From Datnioides undecimradiatus (taxonomy: Eukaryota; Chordata; Actinopteri; Lobotiformes; Datnioididae), in the NCBI GenBank assembly GCA_008933995.1, contig WARS01000010.1:13484996-13548995 (forward strand): a stretch of DNA of 64,000 bases, in the 5' to 3' direction. Below the pieces are notes generated by a model that was not told the origin of the DNA, did no database searches, and worked only from the letters and a program-made list of their open reading frames with translations. A program made the position numbers and the translations under genes. Every line of letters begins with the position of its first letter. Within the stretch, counting starts at the first letter, position 1. Of the stretch, positions 34,495 through 44,539 are shown one piece after another.

Positions 34495-34800
34495 CCTGCA
34501 ACTGTTTGAGGTGCTGGTCAATCCTTAGATGACCTTAGATGTTCCAACACCGTACTGACTGTGAAGCATGGTGGCAGTAGCATCACCGGGGCTGTGTCTC
34601 TTCAGCTGGATCGTTCCACATGACAATGACTCAAAGTACACGCCAACATGGTTTCAGAAAAGGAAAATGGAATAAGTGTTGGAACGACCCAGTCGGAGTT
34701 CAGACCTCCATCCCACTAAACACATGTAGTGTGACCTGAAGAGAGCTGACACAGGAGATCACAATCTGAAGAGAACCTGAGCTTTTTTGAGTTCACCTTG
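34495..34800 (+). mobile_element. Decayed Tc1/mariner-type transposase fragment
   Basis: The conceptual translation keeps recognisable Tc1 transposase landmarks in order. VKHGGSSITG corresponds to the MVWGG-type region. HDNDSKYTP corresponds to QDNDPKHTS, holding the second catalytic Asp of the DDE triad. FQKRKME follows, and then a frameshifted match to WPSQSPDLNPIE and W-DLKR ending near 34750. Stops and frameshifts are many, so the copy is dead. Terminal inverted repeats were not identified. It is the same family, by local sequence, as the reverse-strand fragment at 44395-44530. Confidence 0.75.
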
Positions 34801-35300
34801 GTTTTAAATACCAAAGTCTTGATGTACAAAGTTAATATAGACAAATCAATTTCATTAAACAGTTGTAATAAATGTAAATGGTGTCTCTACATAATATTAG
34901 TTTAGTAGACCTATGTACCTAAAAAGGAAAACTTGGAACTACTTGAGTGGTTCTTTGTTTCAACACATTGTCACTACTCAAGAAATTGTTTAAAAGATAT
35001 AAAAACATATTTACATGTATTACAGGATGGTTTTATTCTTATTGTCCAACTTTACACAAGTGAACCAAATTTCAAGTGTCACTGTGCCGGGGCTGTATGA
35101 CCCACAGCAACATAACAGGAAGCAAAGTGAAAAGCGTTTTCAACAGGCTGCTGGGGAACATTGTGGGAGCGCAGATTGCTTTGCATCCTTGACCCTGTGT
35201 GTCCTTGATCAGTCTCAGACTGCCAAACAAAGCTGCCAAAGAGCTTTTCAATACAACTGTTTTAACAATGAGAGCAACCAATGCCCGCCATGCGCACCCC
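34801..35300. other. AT-rich flank of the Tc1 relic
   Basis: Possibly includes the 3' untranslated end of the transposon up to about 34900. No other feature was recognised. Confidence 0.3.
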
Positions 35301-35310
35301 CCTCCCCCAA

Positions 35311-35350
<40 letters not shown>
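35311..35350. repeat. (AC)n microsatellite
   Basis: About 20 AC units. Confidence 0.97.
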
Positions 35351-35352
<2 letters not shown>

Positions 35353-35649
35353 TTTCTACCATCTTAGTTTGTCTGTTTCCTGTTTAACTCAGCGCACACT
35401 GAAAACCTTGAACTGAATCTCTGTGAAAGAAGCAGTGCAAATATGTTTGGTGTGGAGATGCACCAGTCCTCTATTTTTCAGATTTTCTGATAATACCAGA
35501 ATTTTTAATTTTTTTTTAATAGATTGTGTTACTAGTAGTAGAAGCAGCGGGTGTAGCATTGTGATTGGTTGTGTTGTCAGTACGTTTTCATGACTTGTCA
35601 TTAAAAGAGTAAAAATGTACAGAAATGCAGGTAAACTACACATTTTCCA

Positions 35650-36620
35650 AAGCAATGTATTTGCATTGTAGGCAATCTGGGACTCATGGACAAAAAGATG
35701 AAAAAGTACAGATTTCTGTGGCAGCGCCTCAAATGTTTTGGTGATATGGCTAAATTCAGCCGGTTTCCCAGTCTAATCTGAAGTCAAAGGTGCAAGACCT
35801 CTGGAAAATGCTTGGTATCCAGCCGCAGGAGATGGCAGAGTTAACCAGATGCAAACGCGATCGACATGGAAATACGTTGTCCACTGGCAGCAGAGGCTGA
35901 TCCATCTGGGTCCAATGGGCGCCCATCCTTGGCCTGGAGGTTCAGGTATGGAACGACAGAAGGGAAAAGACGGATGATGTTGTTATCTGACGAGTGAGCG
36001 CCCAAGTCTAGTTTTAGCCTCTCTTCCACAAATGAATGGCAATAAAAGATTATTCCAAGCTGACATCCTTCTTGTGTTTTATGCAAATGTTTTATGTGTT
36101 CTGGGGGCATGGGCAGGTGGGGCATGGACAGCCATATACAGCATTCTAATCCTCAGCCCCGAATTAAAAGTGCATCTGAACGGAGCCGCACACCTCTCCG
36201 GGCTTTCAAATATCACTGCCTAATTTCAACAGAATAATTCCATCACGTTTTAATTGGGCCAAAATAATTACGTTCCAATTTGATGCTGCTGTAACATTTG
36301 CAGATCCGGGCCCATTAAACCCTACGCTACTTCATCTCTGCAAGGTGAAACCTTGAACAATTAATGGCTTTAGCCCGAGCCGAGGTGCAACCATAAAGCA
36401 TTTTTTTCCCCCACTTAATGTAATCATAAAATGTGTCAAAAATCTGTTCCGTGCTTTATTAGCCTGTGAAGAGGGATTTCTGAGTACATCCAATTATGTT
36501 GGGACGCGCCACCAAATGTCATTGAGTGCTTCGCAAGACCACATCTTCATAATAAAGCCTCAATGAGTCTTTGCCACCCATCATGATGCATTCACTGATG
36601 GATAGCACAAGCAGTGAATT
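35650..36620. promoter_or_regulatory. Candidate conserved non-coding cluster (about 1 kb)
   Basis: This is the longest continuous enhancer-like stretch in the window. Patches at 35835-35940, 36010-36240, 36240-36410 and 36430-36620 are non-repetitive, balanced in composition and dense in homeodomain/POU-like words: GTTTTAATTGGGCC, AAAATAATTACG, TTATGCAAATG, CAATTAATGGC and TCTTCATAATAAAGCC. No frame resembles a protein. Regulatory function is an inference; multi-species alignment would test it. Confidence 0.45.
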
Positions 36621-36639
36621 ATGAGTGCATTGCAGTAGC

Positions 36640-36641
<2 letters not shown>

Positions 36642-36672
<31 letters not shown>
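36642..36672. repeat. (GT)n microsatellite
   Basis: About 15 GT units directly after the candidate conserved cluster, with degenerate GT words continuing to 36700. Confidence 0.97.
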
Positions 36673-36674
<2 letters not shown>

Positions 36675-36699
36675 TTTGTGTGTGAATCTCTGTGTGTTT

Positions 36700-38175
36700 C
36701 ACTCTGATGATCCCTAATGAGAAGTAAATGAAGCACTTGTAATGTTGCATGAAGGTGTGAATACCTTGTAAATGCAGCTATGATTTAAATATGAACACAA
36801 AAACAAAACATAATTACAGGAGGTGTGCACACACTGAAGATGTTTAGTTTCCCATTTTAATCTTTTAAAAAGGAGCGGCCCTTTGCTTTAACCTTGATTA
36901 CTTTTTAGGTTTTTTTTTAGTTTTTTGGGTTTTTTTGCATGTTAGAACCGAGACTGAACAATGTTTTTAATGAGTTTTCATTCCGGGCTCCAGGTAATAA
37001 ATCATGAGATTTCAAAGAGAGTGCTGATATTAACTGGATGCTGTGTTTGTCTGAGCTGTAACCGAATTCGGGCGAAACAGATGAGGTACTTTCCTGCGAC
37101 GGAGCCACGTCACCTTCATGAATCACAAGGTAACGGGTGGAAAATATCGATCACCGCAGGACGTGAACCTCCCTTTCGGCTCAGGGTGCATGCTCAGCCG
37201 TTATACATACAGTGGATTTCAATAAGCAGAAGCTGTTGGAGAAGGGTGGAGCTGTACCTGCCGGGTGGAGAGGGCTTCTGCGCAGGGATTTCACGCACGC
37301 TAACGTTAGTGTGATAGCTCTCCTGTTCTGTATGCTGATGCTCCTGGACACATGCCTGCAAGAACCAGCTTTGTGTGATCTGGGTTTGCATTGTATTGCT
37401 GCTTCTAGATGGAATTACATTTCCACTGCACATATAAAACCATCTCCTAACAGCAATTTTACTGCTTCCTTGGGAGTTGCTGTATTTGTAAGTACTGAAA
37501 AATCTCAATATGCAGAAACACATATTGTGTGTGCAGATACTCAAATGGTTATTGAGGGGATCTCTAGAAAACACAGTTTCATCTAAATGGGCCTCATTAG
37601 GTCCTATTGCATATTATATTCTGCACATTTAACCTAAAATGTATTTGTACTTTTCCAAAAAAAAAAAAAAAAAATCTTTTTTTAAGAAAAAAAGAAAAAA
37701 AACCTTTTTTTTTTTCTTATGGGCACACACAAAAATAAACGTGTTCTGCGTGTTTTACAAATCTTACATCCCGTCTGCTCCTCCAGCACTTTTCTCAGCG
37801 CGAGTCGGTCAATGATGCCAATAACCATTTTCTATGCTTTCATATCCCTTTGTTCGAGGATGTGTTAGATTTGGTTCCAAATCCAAATCTCAAAGCCAGA
37901 AACAAAAGTAATCAGATTTATACAGCGTGCGCTTTTCCACATCACTTGTATTGTTTTTTTTTGGGAGCCCCGTAGCTGTAATCCATTATTTTCCCCCCCT
38001 CTCTCCCTCGAATCCTCATCAAGCTCTGCATTCGGTTTGTGTTCAGTCAGCAAAGCCCGAGTCAATAATCAAATCATGTAGTAAGAACCTGCATTAGTCA
38101 TACTGTAATGCCCTAATTAGATTTTTTTTTTTTTTAAGAAAATGTGAGAACGTATTGTGTTTAAAGAGCAAAACG
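36700..38175. other. Non-coding stretch with A/T homopolymer patch
   Basis: No gene; frames of up to 126 codons (37194-37586, both strands) are unrelated chance frames. The interval 37655-37715 alternates long A- and T-runs and could fold as A/U stems. A further T-run lies at 38122-38135. Confidence 0.4.
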
Positions 38176-38179
38176 GACT

Positions 38180-38800
38180 GTCCCCAACTTCAGAGAGCAA
38201 CACTGTGGCAGACAGAAAAGATGTTTCTACACCAGCGATGCTCACTCAGGCCTGATTGGCCCCCAGCCAACCACCGCCACCCACTTCCTCTCCTCCTCTC
38301 CCTGATCTCCCCCATCTCTCCCACTGCTGGACACTTTACAGCCAGCCATAAACAACAAGCAGAGAGCCTGTCATTGTGCACACCAATGCAGCAGCAGCCG
38401 TCTCCGGGGGTCATCTAATTAATGCGGGGGATTATTGCCGGGTCCCTGGGCCGAGGCTGGGCCCCGCTGTCTCTGAATAGGGTCATTATGGGAGGTAATG
38501 AACAGGGTGAGCAATGAGTTTTGGGCCGACTTGGCACGGGGCTGCCTCAAATGTCAAAGCCACAATGTAATCATCACTTTGTTTGAGGCGCTGGGGATGG
38601 ACTTTATTTGTTTTTGTGTAACTAGTAGTGTGGAAACTGCATCGATGGAGTCATGAATGGGCTTATCTGGAGAGGCGGGGGGGTCGGTTGCTGCTAAAAT
38701 CCCTCCTCATTGACGATGCAGATGTTTAAATGGGCCCATGTTGGTATTATGACCGGCCCACAGTCTCCCAAGGAATTACTGAGATAGCGTATCTACTGAG
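38180..38800. promoter_or_regulatory. Candidate conserved non-coding cluster
   Basis: Best at 38400-38790: GTCATCTAATTAATGCGG, a GGGCCGAGGCTGGGCCC inverted repeat, AATAGGGTCATTATGGG, CAAATGTCAAAGCCACAATG and GTTTAAATGGGCCCATG. The last holds the palindrome ATGGGCCCAT (about 38729-38738). GC- and AT-rich factor-like words alternate without any repeat signature or protein-like frame, typical of vertebrate developmental enhancers. Not tested by alignment. Confidence 0.45.
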
Positions 38801-38809
38801 AAGTGCACT

Positions 38810-40935
38810 TATTTCGTGTTCATGCATGCTCAGGTCACATGTTCACACAGGTTTTCACCCTATATAAGGAACGTGCACGGCCATATGGAGGATTCAATGT
38901 GCCTGAACAGCAGCAGCAACGGCCAACATGACGCTTGATTGTTTTTCATTTTGACTCGTGAAGCTGGATCTCCTCCTGAAGCCTAATGACAGTGTTTTGT
39001 ATTTGGTATTGACAGGTCTGTGCTGCTCTCTGCTGACAGCACTGATATGCAATACTCCTCCTAACTTTGGTTCCTCTCTGCTGTGATTGATTCCAGCGTG
39101 GCAGAGAAAACTCGTGTCCCAACCAAAAAGCTGCTCATCCAGTTATTGATGATAAGAGGCTGCATAACCGTCGGCGCGGCATATGTTTTTCATTTCACCG
39201 TGACGGTAAGTACTTTTGATTCTTCATCATATAAGCAGCGAAAATAAATAGCGGCATCAAAAATGTTTGTCCAAATTCCCAAAATCAAACAAAAAAGCAC
39301 GATTCCAGTTTTTCAAACCCGCAGCGCTCCCGCGACGCTCAGCTTGGTGATCGATACCCACAATTATCCCAAATCAATTCCAGACCTGACCCTGGCCTGA
39401 CACTCTGATCTAAGACCTTGATGTAAGACCAGAGGACGGACCCAAACATGCGCCGTGCTGCTGCTGCTGGACAGTGGCTCACACCTGCAGAGCTGAACAA
39501 CAAGGAACTAATTTAATATTAAAACCATATTTTTTAAAAACAATGATAAACATGCAGACTGCACAGACAGAAGTGCCCTCCGTGTTTTAATTCATTTTCA
39601 CTTGTGTTTCCACCTGCTTCCACACGCACACACACAAACTAAAACTAATATGACACACAGGTGGCTCAGTGTGAAAACCTCCATTCATTATTTAAATCTT
39701 CCAACATGCGATTTAACGGTTTATTAACCTCGTGTGCATCTGACAGCGGCGAGCCTTTCTGAAATATTCCTATTTAACACACTGTTTCATTATTTTGCAG
39801 AACACAAGTTCTTTAATTTTACGGCACAGATAAATAACAAATGTGATTTTGACATCTTCTGGGGGCCCTGTTTGTTCATTTGGGCAGGGTTGGTTACTAC
39901 ATCCTGTTTGAAAGACTGATCACAGGAGGTCTGAAGTGGATTTGTAGTTCAGAAGTTCAGAGTCAGTGAGTGCTGTGAGTGCAGCCAGAGCCTGTGTGAA
40001 AGCTACAGAGCCTTTAAATGTTTACCCGGCTCACATCTCCTCTTCTGTCACCGTGTTCCACAGTTTTAACATTCAACACCGAGGGGTGTTGCTTCCAGCT
40101 TGTCAGCCCGACAAACAAAACTGTCAGCGTGGGGAGCCGGCAAAGGATCATGTTCCCATCTTTTCTCTAGTGACTACTCCCACTGGTTGATCACACACAC
40201 CCCCCCCCACTCCCCTGCACAGATATAATGCCCCCATCATGCTCCTCACTGGTAGGTGAAGGCAAGCAGATGGTTACTCACTCTGTATTGGAGGAAGCAC
40301 ATGGCAGTGTCACTACAACGTGACACAGAGTTAGCAGCAGCAAGAGAAAGTGCTTACTCCATATTTTGAAAAAAAAAAAAGGGAAAATGCAAAATGAATT
40401 TATGAATTTATGAATTCATTTATCTAACATGTGTTATGGCGCAGTCTGGGATGGCTTTGTACCCCGCTAGCATTCATTTTTACAAAGATAACAGTGATTG
40501 AAGACACGTGCTTATCAGGTTATCAACGCTGCTTCAACAGAGCCCTTGTTAGAGCACCGGTGCAGCTGAGTGCAGAATGCATGCAGTGTATGTTCACACG
40601 CGGTTTGCCAACATACGCGCGCTGCACACAAAGCTTTGTTACATCAGAGCTGCTTTAAAATGCTTCGCAGCTCTACAGTACGGATCAGCTGTTAATCAGC
40701 TGTTTTCAGTGTGTGTGTGTGTGTTGTCATGAGATCTGTGTTGCAACACATTTGAGTCTTTGAATGCTCGGTTGGCGGCAGCCGCGCGTCTCCTCAAAGC
40801 CTGTGTGTGTCGTGCTTTGGGGCGCTGCCCTGGGCGCTCCGGGCTCTCTCTGCTTAAACTGCAGCGCGCAGCGTCAGACAGACAGACGCCGCAGCGCCTG
40901 GAATCAGCCATTTTTATCTTCCGGCACATCATCCC
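38810..40935. other. Non-coding stretch with no recognised feature
   Basis: Chance frames only. A CA/C-rich patch at 40191-40210, an A-run at 40369-40380 and a short GT array at 40710-40724 are present. Confidence 0.4.
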
Positions 40936-41039
40936 TGTGTTTTTTCAACATGCTAAATACCCTGCGTTAGTCTGACTCGGCGACACATTTACAAGTGGAC
41001 CGATCAACACGTGTGCACTCGAAGCCGCGTGTTTGACGT

Positions 41040-41285
41040 GACGCATCCATCCATTCTGATCAGTGCTCAAATGTTCCTTTCCCTCAGCATTTCTGAATTC
41101 TTCCTGGACGATCCCCAAGCGCTCCCGGAGCAAATGTAATCCCTCCAGCGTGTCCAGGGTCTGCCCCGAGGTCAGCCGGTCATGCCTAGAACACCTCCAA
41201 AGTGAGGCACCCATGGGAGAGCTTACCGGGTGTCTCAACAACTGCAGCCGGCAGCCCCGAGCGCTGAGGAGACGCACGCATACTC
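41040..41285 (-). mobile_element. 3' end of a decayed LINE retrotransposon
   Basis: On the minus strand the frame includes GQTLDTLEGLHLLRERLGIV, followed by VQEEF and a GGATGGATG-type tail next to 41050. Teleost L2/Rex-like LINEs end with the same arrangement: a GGCAGACCCAGGACACGCTGG string, a WERLG-PPEE motif and GGATGGATG. Only the last part of the element is present, as expected for 5'-truncated LINE insertion. Exact LINE clade uncertain. Confidence 0.6.
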
Positions 41286-41439
41286 ACCCGAAATAGTCAC
41301 ATAAATACACTGTGCAACACACATCAATTCATCTATAATTTGTGAAATAACTATATCAATTCATTATGATTAAATGTTACTCCATAAACTCTATATATTT
41401 TTTTTTTTTTCATATTTTCACATCTAAATACCTTTTTTT

Positions 41440-41660
41440 TTCTCCCTTTTCTGTGTCATGACGGCATGTTTTACCGACGTTGGCGTTGTGGCCACGGCCC
41501 CCTCACCGTGCAAGCCAGTCGTCATTGAAAGCCAAGGCCGCTTACACAGGCGGGCTCAACAACCGATCCCGGATTTAGCCGGTTAGCGCCTGTAAGCCAG
41601 AGAAACAATGTCAGAGTAATCCTGAATAAACCAGCCGCAGCTATAAATCAAACACAGGTG
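41440..41660. promoter_or_regulatory. Possible conserved non-coding block
   Basis: Unique sequence with GTCATTGAAAGCCAAGGCCGC, cited by its core TTGAAAGCC, and with CCGGATTTAGCCGGTTAG and CAGCTATAAATC. No coding frame. It lies just beyond the LINE tail. Appearance-based. Confidence 0.25.
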
Positions 41661-42049
41661 CACAGACACAGAGCAAAACATTATTTATTTAGCTCAATAA
41701 GCCTCTGCTACTTACCCCGCTGGCTAACCGTCTATGCGTGTTGGTCAATAACTGCATTCATCTATATTGCAGCCGTTGTTTTGGTGTTGTGTGTTGCTGG
41801 AAACACACCTCCTGGACCACTTCCTGCTCCGCCTGGCTGGTTATTTCGCGTCGAGTCGGGTGGTGGTTTGTGTTTTGCTCGTGCTTTCGTTCACAAACTC
41901 GTTGCATGGTGTTAAAAAGTGTGTTACGAAGCTTCTGAAAACATTTTAGATGAGAAATATGGAGCACGTTAAAGGAATGTTGGTCTATTTTTGATCAGCG
42001 CTGCCTTATTTGACAGATTGATCCTGATCTCTCCGAGGTCAAGTCGGGT

Positions 42050-42440
42050 TTAAGCAAACACAGACGTGGCGGAGGGTCCGTCGGCTTGCTGCGGTGCGTC
42101 CATGTCCATGCAAATGACTTGAATCAGTCACTGCATCCAGTCTGTCTGCTCCCGTAGCCGCCCCGGCTAAATGCTCCAGTTGAGAATATAAAATTGCAGC
42201 TGACGCTCTGTTGTTGCTGGGGGACCATTGTGTTGTACAGTAGCGTGTGCTCTTCTGTGGGAACCTCCCAGCCAGTTGGCCTGCCGGAGCCGGTGGGAGG
42301 AAGGGGGCTGGATCTCATAAAATGCAGATTGCCAGATTGGCGATGACTGTCTTAGTGCTAAGATGAGATGACACATTATGTAAATGATGTCCCCTATTTC
42401 ACTCAGGCTGGTGTGTCACCGAGGACAGACATGAGTAATG
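42050..42440. promoter_or_regulatory. Possible conserved non-coding block
   Basis: Non-repetitive sequence with an exact octamer (CCATGCAAATGAC near 42108), AATATAAAATTGCAGC, TCTCATAAAATGC and CATTATGTAAATGATG. Frames across it are short and unlike proteins. Appearance-based. Confidence 0.27.
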
Positions 42441-42561
42441 TAAACAATGTCGGCAGATGCTTGGTGCTGGACGGCTGACAAGACAGAGTGACACACTGAA
42501 GATTTCATATTTACCAGAGAGAAATGAGTTTCCCTCTCCTCCATCGCTGGACCTTGATGGC

Positions 42562-42563
<2 letters not shown>

Positions 42564-42614
<51 letters not shown>
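42564..42614. repeat. (GT)n microsatellite
   Basis: Twenty-five GT units, the longest dinucleotide array in the window. It creates the poly-His/Thr part of a 186-codon minus-strand frame (42416-42976), which is therefore not a gene. Confidence 0.97.
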
Positions 42615-42616
<2 letters not shown>

Positions 42617-43485
42617 GGTCCTAATATTTGGTAGGAATTGAGTTCCAGTTGGAGTGAAAGTGCTGTATCTACCACTTGTTTCTGTATTTACCCAATCAAA
42701 CTCGCAAAAAAAATCAAAACCAGCAATTGTTTTCCAAAACTCAGAGTTAGTCGGGCTGAAGATGCAATGCATAACCAAAAAGCAAAAAAAAAAAAAAAAA
42801 AATCTGGAAAACATCTGATTTTGTTCAGCGCTGCGTGTACTTTTAGCGGCATTATGCAGACAATCCTGCCAGAATGCTGAAATTTGGCAAAAACATAGAT
42901 TATATACATTTATACAAGATTTATACACATTTTCATATTTAAAATCATACACATACACTGGTTGAGGTATGCACATGCTTAGGCAAATAGAAACACCCAG
43001 TTAAGGTTTGAGAAAGTGGACAAAACAGTGATTTTGGACTGTAATGGGCTGTTATGAAAGCTGCATACGCGCTGGGCGTGCGTCCCATCTGAACGACATT
43101 CCCAGAGCCAACACCTCATAACTTGATGACATTAAAGTAAAAAATAATAATAACAATAAATAGAAAGTTAACATCGTGTCATACGCCATGTTGCGTTTTC
43201 AGCGTTGCAACGTTATCTGGAATGTTGCATCATAAACAAACGAGGTAGACATTTAAGGAAATAAGGAGCTGACAGACTTTCTCCCGTGCCCGTAACTGAG
43301 TTGCATTAAAAATGGATTAAACGGTCACCATTCACAGACGTCACCCTGGCTGTTATTATTTTGCATTAAGCAACAGGATGATTATTAATGATTCATGTGA
43401 ATGCTCTTTTCCGCTGCGTTGCATTCACGACAACACCATACATGCAACTTAAAATCATCACTCATTTCTTTATTCAAGACTATAC
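42615..43485. other. Non-coding stretch with no recognised feature
   Basis: Contains an A17 run (42785-42801) and otherwise AT-rich unique sequence. Confidence 0.4.
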
Positions 43486-43489
43486 GTTT

Positions 43490-43745
43490 TAAGATTTGAG
43501 CCTTTCTAGTCTGTCGAGCACTTTAAAGCACCTTACACTACCACGTGAATGTTCACCCATAAATTCATACGCTGATGGCGAAGGCTGCCACACGCAAGGT
43601 GCCAACTGCTCATCAGAAGGAGTAATTAACACGCTCACACGGGAGCAATCGGCAGTTCGGTATCTTGCCCAAGGACACTTCAAGGACTGGAGCAGGGGAT
43701 CAAACTGCCAGACTTTGTGATTAGCGGACGAGCTGCCGTCACGTC
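43490..43745 (+). repeat. Teleost interspersed repeat, copy 1
   Basis: Landmarks in order: AGCACTTTAAAGCACCTTAC, GTTCACCCATAAATTCATAC, CACGCAAGGTGCCAACTGC, GTATCTTGCCCAAGGACACT and GGGGATCAAACTGCCAGAC. The same order occurs in a repeat seen throughout percomorph genomes. A diverged, reverse-oriented copy lies at 54830-54990. A 74-codon frame runs through it by chance. Confidence 0.6.
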
Positions 43746-43759
43746 AGCAAGCGCCCATA

Positions 43760-44390
43760 TTTTATCTTTTACACTTGCCACTCCAGACGGGCTGCCAAGA
43801 CCGCTACCACCTCGGTGTTAGCTTTGCGAGCTAACCATCATGACGGCCCCGGTCAGCTCCACTCCACACCGTCAGGATCAGAGTTTCCAGCCTTGTGTTG
43901 TCTATTGTGTGTATATGTATAATCAGTTGCACAATACACAATCCAAGGCGGACTTACCAGACTAGACCATATAAATGTGTTTATGAAAAATCATTAATTA
44001 AAAACCTTATTATGAAAAGTTCTGCAACATTATTATTTGAAAAATGTCCCTAAAGTTCATCTAATGAATGCTCCCAGATTAATCACTGCTGTTTCACTGG
44101 GTTTCAGCTTCACATTTTGAACCCAGTTCTTCACGCCATGTGTACATTAACATGAGAACTGTGCATTTTAAAATCAATACTTTAGGACTTTTGTCTTTAT
44201 GTCCTTATGGCCGCAAACATCTAGGTGGCAGCTCCACAGCTGCACTGGGGCAAGTCTGCACACACTTATTAAAGTTTTTAGAATGCAAAGACAAATGATC
44301 TTCTCATCTTCAATGTGATCTTCTAACAAAAAAGTGCAGAGAAAAAAGTAAATTGTTGGGAAAATTTAAATAAATAACACTTTAAAAAAG
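43760..44390. other. Non-coding stretch with no recognised feature
   Basis: AT-rich; the end nearest 44390 may still belong to the 3' part of the adjacent reversed Tc1 copy. Confidence 0.35.
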
Positions 44391-44394
44391 TTTG

Positions 44395-44530
44395 ACTTCC
44401 TTCAAATTATGAGGGGATCTCCTGTGTTCAGCTCTCTTTGGGTCATTCCACATGATTTCAATGGGTGTGAGGGTTCAGAGACCCTGATTGGACCATTCCA
44501 ACACTTTGAGTTTCCTTTTCTGTAGCCATC
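44395..44530 (-). mobile_element. Decayed Tc1/mariner-type fragment, reversed
   Basis: The minus strand reads KRKLKVLEWSNQGL and then, after a shift, PHTPIEIMWNDPKRAE. This matches the Tc1 end of transposase (KR..KVLEWPSQSPDLNPIE..W-DLKRA), including the conserved proline-rich motif and the Glu of the catalytic triad. Nucleotide similarity to 34650-34780 (CAGAAAAGGAAA, GTGTTGGAA, AGAGAGCTGA, ACAGGAGATC) shows both are one family. No functional frame. Confidence 0.7.
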
Positions 44531-44539
44531 ATCTATCTA

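Noticed and set aside
42416-42976. 186-codon minus-strand reading frame, the longest in the window
   Set aside because: It passes through the (GT)n array and an A17 run, giving poly-His/Thr and poly-Phe stretches. The rest has no domain or splice support.
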